A DNA stretch of 64,000 bases from positions 3,262,417-3,326,416 of the forward strand of contig NZ_CP136051.1 of assembly GCF_032999765.1 (NCBI RefSeq), in the 5' to 3' direction. Positions 18,041-26,613 of the stretch are shown one piece after another. Each line of letters starts with the position of its first letter. Position 1 is the first letter of the stretch. The notes below the pieces were generated by a model that saw nothing but the letters and a program-made list of their open reading frames with translations, was not told the origin of the DNA and did not search any database. The DNA is from Imperialibacter roseus (GTDB taxonomy: Bacteria > Bacteroidota > Bacteroidia > Cytophagales > Cyclobacteriaceae). A program made the translations under genes and the position numbers.

Positions 18041-18168
18041 CAAATGGCTTTAAATGCGTTTGCCCTACTGTTAATAGAGGCTCCAGGTCAGGAATAATTC
18101 TTCTTTGAAAAAAGAAACATTAGTGAGTATTTCGAGCTTACTCAGTTTTAACCCATTTGAAAAAGTAT

Positions 18169-19854
18169 ATGAAACCAACCATTCTACTCATTGTTCTGGG
18201 CCTGGCATTTGCAGCCTGCCAGGAAACACCAAAGGCCGATATGGTCATTTGGGGAGGTAATATTTACACCGCCGTGGGCGGACAGAAGGCCGAAGCTGTG
18301 GCCGTAACAGGCGACTCTATAATATATGTGGGTGGTAAAGATGGCGCCGAAGATATGGTGGGGCCGGAAACCCAGGTCATTGACCTTGAAGGCAAAACAA
18401 TGACGCCGGGATTTATCGAGTCTCATGCGCATATTATGGGCGTGGGTTACAACTTGATGAACGTTGATTTGATGGCCACAACCAGTTACGAGGAGCTTGT
18501 GGCACAGGTAAAAAAAGCCGCAGAAGAAACCCCCGAGGGTGAATGGATACTCGGCAGAGGCTGGCATCAGGACAAGTGGATAAAGCCAGCGGAGAGAATG
18601 GTCGACGGCTTTCAAACGCATCACTTGTTAAGCGAAGCAGTTCCGAATCACCCTGTGTTTCTGTCGCATGCGAGCGGACATGCTGGTTTTGCCAATGCCA
18701 AAGCCATGGAACTTGCCGGCATCACGAAAGACACGAAGACACCAGACGGCGGCGATATCTTCCGTGACATTAACGGCGAGCCTACGGGACTATTTAACGA
18801 AACAGCTCAGGGCCTTATCAGGGCAGCTATTCCAGAAAACACTATGGAAAAGCAACAGAGGGCATTAGAATTGGCCGTTCAGGCATGTTTAGAATTAGGC
18901 ATTACCAGTTTTCAAAACGCTGGAGCGGGCAAAGACGATATTGAACTATTCAAACAGTTTGCTGAAGAGGGAAAGCTCAAAATCAGGCTATACACCATGC
19001 TGAGCGGCCACGACCAAAACCTGCTGGAGGAATACTACGACAAAGGCCCTGAAATTGGCCTGGGTGACAATCACCTGACTGTTCGTTCGATCAAGCTGTA
19101 CTCAGATGGTGCGCTCGGTTCAAGGGGTGCCTGGCTGCTGGAAGAATACAGCGACATGCCGGGGGTGTTTGGACACAATGTGACGCCAATAGAAGAGATT
19201 GAAAAAGTGACCAACGAAGGCCTGGCAGCTGGCTTCCAAATCTGCACCCATGCGATTGGCGACCGGGGTAATCAGGAAGTGCTGGACATTTACGAAGCAG
19301 CTTTGAAGAATAACCCTGAAAAAGCCAAAGACTCCCGGTTCAGGATTGAACATGCACAACACCTGGACCTGGCAGACATTCCAAGGTTTGCAGAGTTGGG
19401 AGTGATTGCGGCTATGCAGGCCATTCATATGTCGAGCGACAGACCGTGGGCTATAAACAGGCTGGGCGAAAAAAGAATTGTCGATGGCGCCTACGTGTGG
19501 CAAAAGCTTTTGCAAAGTGGTGCTAAAGTGATCAACGGAACCGATGCGCCGGTGGAACCGCTTGCCCCACTCCCCTCCTTTTATGCATCGGTGACTCGTA
19601 AAACGCTGAAAGGAACCCCTGAAGGCGGTTATGAAGCTGACCAGAAAATGACCCGGGAGCAGGCCCTCGTTTCCTACACGCTGGATGCTGCTTATGGCGC
19701 TTTTGAGGAGGACATCAAAGGGTCTATTGAAGTGGGCAAACTCGCTGATTTCACTGTTTTTGATAAGGATATCATGACTATCGACGAAAAAAACATTCTT
19801 GACACTCAGGTGATGATGACCATTGTGGGCGGAGAGGTGCTGTTTGAAAAGTAA
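18169..19854 (+). CDS. secreted amidohydrolase, YtcJ-like (Amidohydro_3)
   Basis: 561 residues from ATG 18169; an upstream TTG at 18157 would only add a short lead. The lipoprotein signal ends GLAFAACQE. Metal-dependent hydrolase motifs: 'TPGFIESHAHIMG' (HxH), 'HASGHAGFANAKA', 'LYSDGALGSRGAW', 'CTHAIGDRGNQEV', 'RIEHAQHLD' and 'NGTDAPVEPLAP', the last carrying the catalytic Asp. YtcJ-like enzymes hydrolyse amide or formamide bonds of small molecules; the substrate is unknown. It converges with the flavoenzyme/SusCD block, and a shared terminator lies between them. A link to that locus is possible but not shown by the sequence. Confidence 0.88.
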   Translation: MKPTILLIVLGLAFAACQETPKADMVIWGGNIYTAVGGQKAEAVAVTGDSIIYVGGKDGAEDMVGPETQVIDLEGKTMTPGFIESHAHIMGVGYNLMNVDLMATTSYEELVAQVKKAAEETPEGEWILGRGWHQDKWIKPAERMVDGFQTHHLLSEAVPNHPVFLSHASGHAGFANAKAMELAGITKDTKTPDGGDIFRDINGEPTGLFNETAQGLIRAAIPENTMEKQQRALELAVQACLELGITSFQNAGAGKDDIELFKQFAEEGKLKIRLYTMLSGHDQNLLEEYYDKGPEIGLGDNHLTVRSIKLYSDGALGSRGAWLLEEYSDMPGVFGHNVTPIEEIEKVTNEGLAAGFQICTHAIGDRGNQEVLDIYEAALKNNPEKAKDSRFRIEHAQHLDLADIPRFAELGVIAAMQAIHMSSDRPWAINRLGEKRIVDGAYVWQKLLQSGAKVINGTDAPVEPLAPLPSFYASVTRKTLKGTPEGGYEADQKMTREQALVSYTLDAAYGAFEEDIKGSIEVGKLADFTVFDKDIMTIDEKNILDTQVMMTIVGGEVLFEK

Positions 19855-19858
19855 AAAT

Positions 19859-19884
19859 TAACCCCGGCCAAAAGCCGGGGTTTA
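19859..19884 (+). terminator. terminator of the amidohydrolase gene
   Basis: AACCCCGGC-CAAAA-GCCGGGGTTT immediately after the stop codon; a GC-rich 9-bp stem followed by TTTAACC. It may also stop minus-strand transcription from the flavoenzyme block. Confidence 0.75.
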
Positions 19885-19933
19885 ACCTCCACCTACCAAA
19901 CTACTGAAACTTACTTTTCAATTTTGTGACGTG

Positions 19934-21571
19934 TTAGGGGTTCAATCGCTGACCATCCTCGAGCAGTTTCTTTTTCAAAGCGTCGTAGTTGACAGCCTGC
20001 ACGCTTTGACTGTTGTCGATGGCCAATGCAGCTGCTGTGGCTGCCGACTGGCCTAGTACCATGAACACAGGCTCCATTCTGATTGAGCCAAAAGCGATAT
20101 GGCTGGCAGAAAGAGCCACCGGCACCAATAGGTTCGTGGCCTGGTCTTTCTTTGGCACAATTGAGCGGTAGGAAATCGGATAAGGCGGGAAACCTCCAAC
20201 TTCCACATTTCCTTCATTTTTCACCATACCATCTACCACTATACGCTGGCAGTTGTGAGAGTCCATCGTGTAAGCAGCTAGCCCAACGGGGTCGCTAATT
20301 ACTTCCTCCCCAACACAGTTGGCTTGCGTCATGACGTATTCTCCGATCATGCGGCGAACTTCTCTCACATACAACTGCGGCGACCAGTTGCCGTTGCTGG
20401 TATATTCATCTTTGGGGTAGCCCCAGGTTTTCATTTCTTCCCTAAGCTCTGCTGGCACCCGTGGATCAGAAGCGTAAAAATAAAGCAGCCCTTTTGTGTA
20501 GTCCACGTGCTCTTTAACGATGGCCTCCCTCTCCCCGTAACTAGCCTCGGGATAGGCATGACTCATACCGATCATGTCAGTAGAAAACGCACCCCTGTTG
20601 TTGATGTCTGTCTTCTCATTGGGCATGTGACTCCAGATAAAGTGGTTGTTCAGCTTTCTCCTGTCTGGCAAGGCCTCCAGAAGTCTCAACAGCAGTTCAT
20701 ATCTGGCAGGGTCGTAGTTGTCAGGCTCGGTGATTGGCACCATATTGTCCTGATTAGTCGTAAGGCAAATCCTGAAGTTGTAAGTCTGCACCAAATCGTC
20801 GCCACTACCCTGCTCCTTCAGTTCGTCGTCCGTGATGCCCCAGAGCAAGCCGCTTGTTGGATCACCTTTTTTGACGTAAGGATCAATGCCTTCGGGGAAT
20901 TGATGGCCGTCCAATAGTTGCACTCCGTTGTAGGTCTCGTTGTAGACATTGTTTGCTTCACGGCCTACGTGGTAGCTCACACCGGCCGCCGCCATCAAAT
21001 CGCCCTCGTAAGTGGCGTCGATAAACACTTTGCCAGTGTACACCGTGCCATCCTGCATTTCAATTTGAGATATACTGGTTCCATTCATGGTTACACCAGA
21101 TTCTCTATTGAGCTTTTTGTTGATGACAAGCTCAATTTTTTCTTTGGCTATCATTTGGTCATAAACCTTCATTGCTGCCGAAGGCTCAAAAGTCCACATA
21201 GTAGGCTCACCTTCCACTGTACGGGTTTGCCCACCATCCATATAGGCGGATGGCTCCTGCCATTTCCAGTTGGCGGGGTCGTTGTAATGGGTGCGGATAT
21301 TGGCATAAAACTCCCGTGCTATGCCGCCGATGGCTTGTTTGTTGCCAATATCTGTTTGCCCCAGTCCGCCAGTAGTCAAGCCACCAATGTGTTTTGATGG
21401 TTCGATAAGTAGCACTTTTTTGCCCATTCTTGATGCCTGAACAGCCGCTGCAATGCCGCCGGAGGTTCCCCCGTACACAACAATGTCGTATCCTGACGAC
21501 TGTTCCTCGCTGGTGGAAGAAGAACAAGAAAAGATGAAAACTAAGGCAAGTAATAAGATGATATTTTTCAT
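19934..21571 (-). CDS. secreted FAD-dependent oxidoreductase (FAD_oxidored family), paralog 1
   Basis: 545 residues. Lipoprotein signal LVFIFSCSSS, then an N-terminal Rossmann dinucleotide-binding motif 'YDIVVYGGTSGGIAAA' and 'HIGGLTTGGLGQTDIG'. The C-terminus has the family block 'FGSIRMEPVFMVLGQSAATAAA'. The middle contains 'IDATYEGDLMAAAGVSYHVGRE'. These are features of the PF12831-type flavoproteins, which are common in Bacteroidota and Planctomycetes and for which few substrates are known. It is the last of three paralogs downstream of SusC/SusD, 23 nt after paralog 2. Predicted periplasmic, lipid-anchored. Confidence 0.85.
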   Translation of the reverse strand: MKNIILLLALVFIFSCSSSTSEEQSSGYDIVVYGGTSGGIAAAVQASRMGKKVLLIEPSKHIGGLTTGGLGQTDIGNKQAIGGIAREFYANIRTHYNDPANWKWQEPSAYMDGGQTRTVEGEPTMWTFEPSAAMKVYDQMIAKEKIELVINKKLNRESGVTMNGTSISQIEMQDGTVYTGKVFIDATYEGDLMAAAGVSYHVGREANNVYNETYNGVQLLDGHQFPEGIDPYVKKGDPTSGLLWGITDDELKEQGSGDDLVQTYNFRICLTTNQDNMVPITEPDNYDPARYELLLRLLEALPDRRKLNNHFIWSHMPNEKTDINNRGAFSTDMIGMSHAYPEASYGEREAIVKEHVDYTKGLLYFYASDPRVPAELREEMKTWGYPKDEYTSNGNWSPQLYVREVRRMIGEYVMTQANCVGEEVISDPVGLAAYTMDSHNCQRIVVDGMVKNEGNVEVGGFPPYPISYRSIVPKKDQATNLLVPVALSASHIAFGSIRMEPVFMVLGQSAATAAALAIDNSQSVQAVNYDALKKKLLEDGQRLNP

Positions 21572-21594
21572 AAAGATTGTAGTTAGTCGGTTGT

Positions 21595-23262
21595 TTAGAT
21601 GTCTTCCATTGTAAGCTTCTGAGTGTCTTTAATAAGTTGCGCTTTGAGCTTCTCATAGTCTACTCCCTGCACTGGTACGTTGTCAGCTATTGCCTGCACG
21701 GCAGCAGTGGCAGCACTCTGCCCCAGGATCATGAAAACTGGTTCCATTCTGATAGAGCCGAAGGCAATATGCGTGCTTGATACACAAACAGGCACCAGCA
21801 GGTTTTCACATTCACTGGCCTTGGGCACGATAGAACCATATGAAATGCTGTAAGGCTGTGGTGCATGGACTCCAATGTCGCCTTCGTTTTGGACAAAGCC
21901 ATCTGTAGTTACGTACCGTTGAGAGTTGTGAGCATCCAGGGTGTAAGAGCCCATCCCCACTGGCTTGGGCACTACATTGTGGTTCAGCACGTCGTGCTCA
22001 GTCATTACGTGGTCTCCTATCATGCGCCTTGCTTCCCGCACGTAAATCTGATGAGGCCAGTTGCCATTGTCGGTAAATTCATCCTTTGCGAGGCCCCACT
22101 GGCTCATCTCGGTACGAACCTCCTCGGGTACATTGGGATCATTCGCCAGGTAATACATCAAGCCCTTCTGATATTTCTCGTGCTCAGCAATGATCTCCCT
22201 TCTTCTTGCATAGCTGGCCTCGGGGTAGTCATAGTTCATACCAATAAAATCTGTACTGAAAGGGCCATGATTGTTGGTGTCGGTCTTCCGATTGGGGATG
22301 GGGTCGAATTTCTGAAATGTTTCGCCCCAGCCGGCAGCATACACCCTGGCCAGCAATTCGTATTTTGACGGGTCATAGCCTTCCGGTTTGGCAAAAGGCA
22401 CACGGTTGTCGGGGTGGTTGCTCAGGCACATACGGAAACAATAGGCCTGTATCTTGTGGTCGCCAGAGCCGTTAGGGCCAGGCTTGTCACTTGAAATGTA
22501 AGGAAGAAGCCCGCTTGATGGGTCTCCTGGCACCACATAAGGGTCAATATTTTCTTTAAAATAGTGGCCATGGTGAAATACACCCGCCTGCACACCATTC
22601 CATTCTTCACCATACACGCTATTGGCCTCACGACCTACGTGAAAGCTTACACCAGCGCTTGCCATCAGGTCGCCCTCATACGTGGCATCGATGAACATTT
22701 TACCTGCGAAGGTCTTTCCGCTCAAGGTTTTAAACGAAACAATTCGCCCATTTTCCTTCACCAGACCTTCCTCCCGGTTCAGCCATTCGTCCCGGTAAAT
22801 CTCGATCTCATTTTCGGCTACGAAATCCTCAAATACGTTCTCGGCTGCATGTGGTTCAAAAATCCACATTGTCCGTGAATTGCCGTCTATGGCTGGAGTT
22901 CCCTGACCTTTGTTGCCGTACTCCGACTGCTGCTGCCATTTCCACGAGTCAGGTTTTTGGTAGTGCTGGTAGAGCCGGTGGTAAAACTCCCTCGACAGGC
23001 CTCCTATCACTTCTTTTCTGCCAGTGTCGGTGAATCCAAGACCGCCCGACGACAGTCCTCCGAGGTGGATATCGGGAGACACAATGATGACCGTCTTTCC
23101 CATGTTCTTGGCCTGTACGGCAGCAGTTACTGCTGCAGAGGTGCCTCCATACACGACAATGTCCGCTGAGTAAACAAGTGGATCACTTGTCGAAGATTTG
23201 TCGGGAGTGCAAGCGGAAGAGACAAGTGCAAGTGCCGCAAAGAGTGTTAGCCATTTTTTCAT
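21595..23262 (-). CDS. secreted FAD-dependent oxidoreductase (FAD_oxidored family), paralog 2
   Basis: 555 residues. Lipoprotein signal ALALVSSACTPD, Rossmann motif 'ADIVVYGGTSAAVTAA', then 'HLGGLSSGGLGFTDTG', 'IDATYEGDLMASAGVSFHVGRE' and the C-terminal block 'FGSIRMEPVFMILGQSAATAAV'. It is colinear with paralog 1 over its whole length. It differs in the loop after the GG motif and in the substrate region (about 230-330), so the three enzymes may act on related substrates or sequential steps. The gap to paralog 3 is 109 nt. Confidence 0.85.
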   Translation of the reverse strand: MKKWLTLFAALALVSSACTPDKSSTSDPLVYSADIVVYGGTSAAVTAAVQAKNMGKTVIIVSPDIHLGGLSSGGLGFTDTGRKEVIGGLSREFYHRLYQHYQKPDSWKWQQQSEYGNKGQGTPAIDGNSRTMWIFEPHAAENVFEDFVAENEIEIYRDEWLNREEGLVKENGRIVSFKTLSGKTFAGKMFIDATYEGDLMASAGVSFHVGREANSVYGEEWNGVQAGVFHHGHYFKENIDPYVVPGDPSSGLLPYISSDKPGPNGSGDHKIQAYCFRMCLSNHPDNRVPFAKPEGYDPSKYELLARVYAAGWGETFQKFDPIPNRKTDTNNHGPFSTDFIGMNYDYPEASYARRREIIAEHEKYQKGLMYYLANDPNVPEEVRTEMSQWGLAKDEFTDNGNWPHQIYVREARRMIGDHVMTEHDVLNHNVVPKPVGMGSYTLDAHNSQRYVTTDGFVQNEGDIGVHAPQPYSISYGSIVPKASECENLLVPVCVSSTHIAFGSIRMEPVFMILGQSAATAAVQAIADNVPVQGVDYEKLKAQLIKDTQKLTMEDI

Positions 23263-23371
23263 AGTTAGATTTTTTTAGGTTAAAGTTTTGGGGCTGATAC
23301 CAATAGACAAAACAGATTTTTATGAGTATTCCAAAATGGCGTACTACAACTGAATGTCCGAAACAGCTATT

Positions 23372-25039
23372 CTATTCACCCAAATTCAATTTTTGCTTGT
23401 CTTTTATTAATTGCATTTTAAGCTTCTCATATCCTACTTTTTGAACCGGGACCTTCCCGTCAATGGCAAGGGATGCCAGCGTGCCAGCAGCCTGGCCCAT
23501 GATCATGAATACTGGCTCCATCCGTATCGACCCAAAAGCGATATGCGAACTGGACACACATACCGGCACGAGCAGGTTTTTACACTCATTTGACTTCGGC
23601 AATATGACCCCAAGCGGTATCTCGTACGACTTGTGGGGCTCCAGAAAGTTTCCTTCATTCTGCACTTCGCCATTATAAACTACCCTTTGCACATGGTGAG
23701 AGTCGGGCCCGTACGAGGCCATCCCTATTGAATTTGGCTTAGTCACTGTTTCCTGACAGTCGGCTTGAGTGAGCACATGCTCTCCTATCATTCGTCGGGT
23801 TTCCCTAATATACATTTGCGGCGTCCAGTTGCCCGAGTCGACAAATTCGTCTTTTGGCAGTCCGTACGACAGCATTTCGTCACGCATGGTTTGTGGCAAT
23901 CTTGGATCGTGGCCAAGGAAATAGAACAGACCGATGGTAAAATCGTAGTGCTCTTTCCAAATACGTTCTCTTGTGACATAATCTCCCTCCGGGTAGTCCC
24001 AATTCATTCCGTTATAGTCGGTGGAGAAAGGCGAGCCATGCCCTCCATCATTGATGTCAGTTTTAAGATTGGGGATGGCGCTGATGGTCAGCACCTGGCT
24101 GATTTTCGTAAGCTTCTTCAGCTCAATGTATCGGTATAGCAATTCATACTGCATGGAGTCATAACTTTCAGGCCTTTCTATGGGAATTTTGTTGGGTTCG
24201 AAAGTAGTAAGGCAGGTTCTGAAGTTGAATGCCTGAATTTTGTTATCTCCCTGCCCCTGCTCACCCATGGGCACGTCCTGAATGGTGGGGAGTAATTGAC
24301 CGTTATCATCATAAGGGGAGATTTCCGGACCAAAAAACTGTTTGGGCTGCCTAACCTTGATGGTTGGCCCCAAGACACCCGCAAGCGGCTCGTTATAGGT
24401 ATCCCGGCTTTCTCTGCCTACGTGGTAAGACACGCCAGCCAATGCCAACAGGTCGCCTTCATACGAGGCATCGATAAAGAACTTGCCCGTAAATACCTTT
24501 CCCGATTCTGTCCTTAGCGCTTTGATCTCTCCGTTCTTCTTTTGAACACCCTTTTTCAGATCAATGCGCTCATTGTAAACCACTTCTATTTTCTGCGGAG
24601 CTGAGGCTATCATTTCCAGCAGAATTTTTTGAGCCACTTCCGGTTCAAACGTCCACATAGGCCCCCCTTCAGAGATGGCATGATTGCCATTCAGCCGGTA
24701 CGATGAACGGGACTGTGCTTTCCACGCTGATTCATCCTTATAATACTCATATACTCGTTGAAAGAATTCCAGCGACATACCTCCAATGGTCTCCTCATTG
24801 CCGATGTCTGACCATCCCAGGCCGCCGCTCATTGCGCCACCCAGACGGTTTCCTGGTTCGACAATCACTGCCTTTTTTCCCAAACGAGCTGCTTGAACAG
24901 CAGCAGCAACCCCAGCCGACGTTCCTCCATAGATCACCAGATCATAAGAGGGGCTCTTCTCGCCTTGCGGTGGCGGCTGATGAAAAGATGTGGCCAGAAA
25001 GAACAGAGCAAGCACACAACTAACCATTTTTAGCTTCAT
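23372..25039 (-). CDS. secreted FAD-dependent oxidoreductase (FAD_oxidored family), paralog 3
   Basis: 555 residues. The signal peptide MKLKMVSCVLALFFLATSFH has no lipobox cysteine near the expected cleavage site, unlike its two neighbours, so this copy is probably soluble in the periplasm or exported. Rossmann motif 'YDLVIYGGTSAGVAAA', 'RLGGAMSGGLGWSDIG', 'IDASYEGDLLALAGVSYHVGRE' and C-terminal 'FGSIRMEPVFMIMGQAAGTLAS'. It is the first flavoenzyme after SusD (gap 93 nt). Confidence 0.85.
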   Translation of the reverse strand: MKLKMVSCVLALFFLATSFHQPPPQGEKSPSYDLVIYGGTSAGVAAAVQAARLGKKAVIVEPGNRLGGAMSGGLGWSDIGNEETIGGMSLEFFQRVYEYYKDESAWKAQSRSSYRLNGNHAISEGGPMWTFEPEVAQKILLEMIASAPQKIEVVYNERIDLKKGVQKKNGEIKALRTESGKVFTGKFFIDASYEGDLLALAGVSYHVGRESRDTYNEPLAGVLGPTIKVRQPKQFFGPEISPYDDNGQLLPTIQDVPMGEQGQGDNKIQAFNFRTCLTTFEPNKIPIERPESYDSMQYELLYRYIELKKLTKISQVLTISAIPNLKTDINDGGHGSPFSTDYNGMNWDYPEGDYVTRERIWKEHYDFTIGLFYFLGHDPRLPQTMRDEMLSYGLPKDEFVDSGNWTPQMYIRETRRMIGEHVLTQADCQETVTKPNSIGMASYGPDSHHVQRVVYNGEVQNEGNFLEPHKSYEIPLGVILPKSNECKNLLVPVCVSSSHIAFGSIRMEPVFMIMGQAAGTLASLAIDGKVPVQKVGYEKLKMQLIKDKQKLNLGE

Positions 25040-25132
25040 AGTTTTGATTTTAAGCAGGCCAATTGAAAGGAATGGAGGTAAAGGGGCGGAGCTTTATTCT
25101 GCCTCCACCCCACTTACCAACCAACCTAGTTT

Positions 25133-26602
25133 TTAGTAACCCGGATTTTGATCCTGTTGTGTAATAGCGGGATTGTTGTTGATTTCACTTTCAGGAATAG
25201 GCCATAGCATGCGCTGGTCAATAAATGTTTTGCCAACGGCCGCAAAAGCTTCTTTGACTTTGCCCGTGCGCTTTAAATCCCACCAGCGACGGCGCTCCAA
25301 AAGAAACTCGTAGGCACGCTCTTGTAGCACAGCCTCAACAAATTCATCTCCGCTCATTCCTGCAGGGTAGTCTACCGCTGAAGGTCCCTGTAGAGGCAGA
25401 CCATATGCTCTGCGTTTAATCATGTTAAGGCGCTCTAAAGCAAGCGCTGAAGGCGTTGTTGTGGCCCTGGCAGATGCCTCAGCATAAATAAGAAAGGCCT
25501 CAGTAAACCTGTAAACAGGCACACTGTAAACACTTTGTCCTGCTTCATTGGTAATGAATTTTTTGAACAGAACTGGTGTAGTGGAAGGCAGCGGCACCCA
25601 CTGACCTGACGCATTTTGGAACTCTCTGTACAGGTTGAAAGGCTTTCTTAGGTCATTGTCGTCCCAGCTGGCACCTATAAATGAGGTAGTATCAGGCAAC
25701 CATGCGAAGAACCCAGAGCTGCTATAGTTGTATGGATAATTGCCTCCCATGTGGATGTAGGTAGGAATTGTTGATCCACTTATTTCTGAGTGGTGCACCG
25801 ACATGATGTCCTCAGTGCTTGTTTCTGAAGCAAATATCTTATAGAAATCATCGGGCTCGCTTACCGTCACCAGAGAATATGGGCCACCTGTGATCACCTC
25901 GTCGGCTTTCTGTGCGGCAAGATCCCACTCTTCGATCGTAAGGTACACATCGGCCAGCAACATTTTTGCTGCCCATACCGAGGCCTTTCCGGTTTCATTG
26001 CCAACTTCACCAAGCGCAGCTTCGGCGGCTTTCGCATCGTCGATGATCAGTTGGTATACGACTGCTTCAGGTTCCCTGGCTGCAGACAATTCCGACAGAT
26101 CAGTGCTTTCGGTGGTTTTTATTGGCACAGCACCCCAACCCCGAACCAACTCGAAATAAGCTATAGCTCTCAGAAAATGTGCTTCTGCCACGATTCGTTG
26201 TTTTGCATTGTCTGATATGTTCACTATCTGCGGCACATTGTCGAGAACAGCGTTTGCTTTGTTGATAGCGCTATACAACGTGCCCCAGTTAGATGCCGCT
26301 CTTTGAATGTTTTGCTGATTCAGTACCTGATCAACGATGGAAATTGGCGCTTGCGAACCCCTCCCATTCAAATAGTCCCCCTGCAACTCTGTCATCAGGT
26401 AGTTCGTAATGCCGTAGAAATCCGGCCCAATTGAGCTATAAGCTCCATTCAGTGCCCCTTGCGCATCTGCTTCGTTCTGGTAATAATTCGACCTTGAAAC
26501 AAAGTTTTTCGGTACCTCATCCAGCATATCGCTACAAGAGAGGAGGAAAACAGATGATATTAATATGATGGCCAGGCCATTTATGTTTGATACTCTTTTC
26601 AT
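25133..26602 (-). CDS. RagB/SusD-family nutrient uptake lipoprotein
   Basis: 489 residues. Lipoprotein signal ISSVFLLSCSDMLDEVP, with SusD N-terminal features 'NYYQNEADAQGALNGAYSSI', TPR-like helices in the middle ('AKQRIVAEAHFLRAIAYFELV') and the C-terminal 'ERAYEFLLERRRWWDLKRTGK' block. SusD proteins cap the SusC barrel on the cell surface and bind the glycan or other nutrient. It follows susC by 11 nt in the same operon. Confidence 0.95.
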   Translation of the reverse strand: MKRVSNINGLAIILISSVFLLSCSDMLDEVPKNFVSRSNYYQNEADAQGALNGAYSSIGPDFYGITNYLMTELQGDYLNGRGSQAPISIVDQVLNQQNIQRAASNWGTLYSAINKANAVLDNVPQIVNISDNAKQRIVAEAHFLRAIAYFELVRGWGAVPIKTTESTDLSELSAAREPEAVVYQLIIDDAKAAEAALGEVGNETGKASVWAAKMLLADVYLTIEEWDLAAQKADEVITGGPYSLVTVSEPDDFYKIFASETSTEDIMSVHHSEISGSTIPTYIHMGGNYPYNYSSSGFFAWLPDTTSFIGASWDDNDLRKPFNLYREFQNASGQWVPLPSTTPVLFKKFITNEAGQSVYSVPVYRFTEAFLIYAEASARATTTPSALALERLNMIKRRAYGLPLQGPSAVDYPAGMSGDEFVEAVLQERAYEFLLERRRWWDLKRTGKVKEAFAAVGKTFIDQRMLWPIPESEINNNPAITQQDQNPGY

Positions 26603-26613
26603 AACAGTCAGAT

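Larger units (their letters stand above)
17720..18168. other. structured intergenic region between rpsA and the amidohydrolase
   Basis: About 450 nt between divergent genes. It holds the rpsA leader and promoter, the 17-bp palindrome, and a 63-codon minus-strand open frame without ATG (18087-17899) that ends in a Lys/Arg-rich sequence. Inside that frame lies a long imperfect inverted repeat (17982-18040). No recognisable gene; it could be a decayed mobile or repeat element. Confidence 0.5.

Noticed and set aside
20324-21397. plus-strand open frames of 197 and 159 codons inside the flavoenzyme gene
   Set aside because: They lie antisense to conserved FAD-binding sequence and have no independent motifs.
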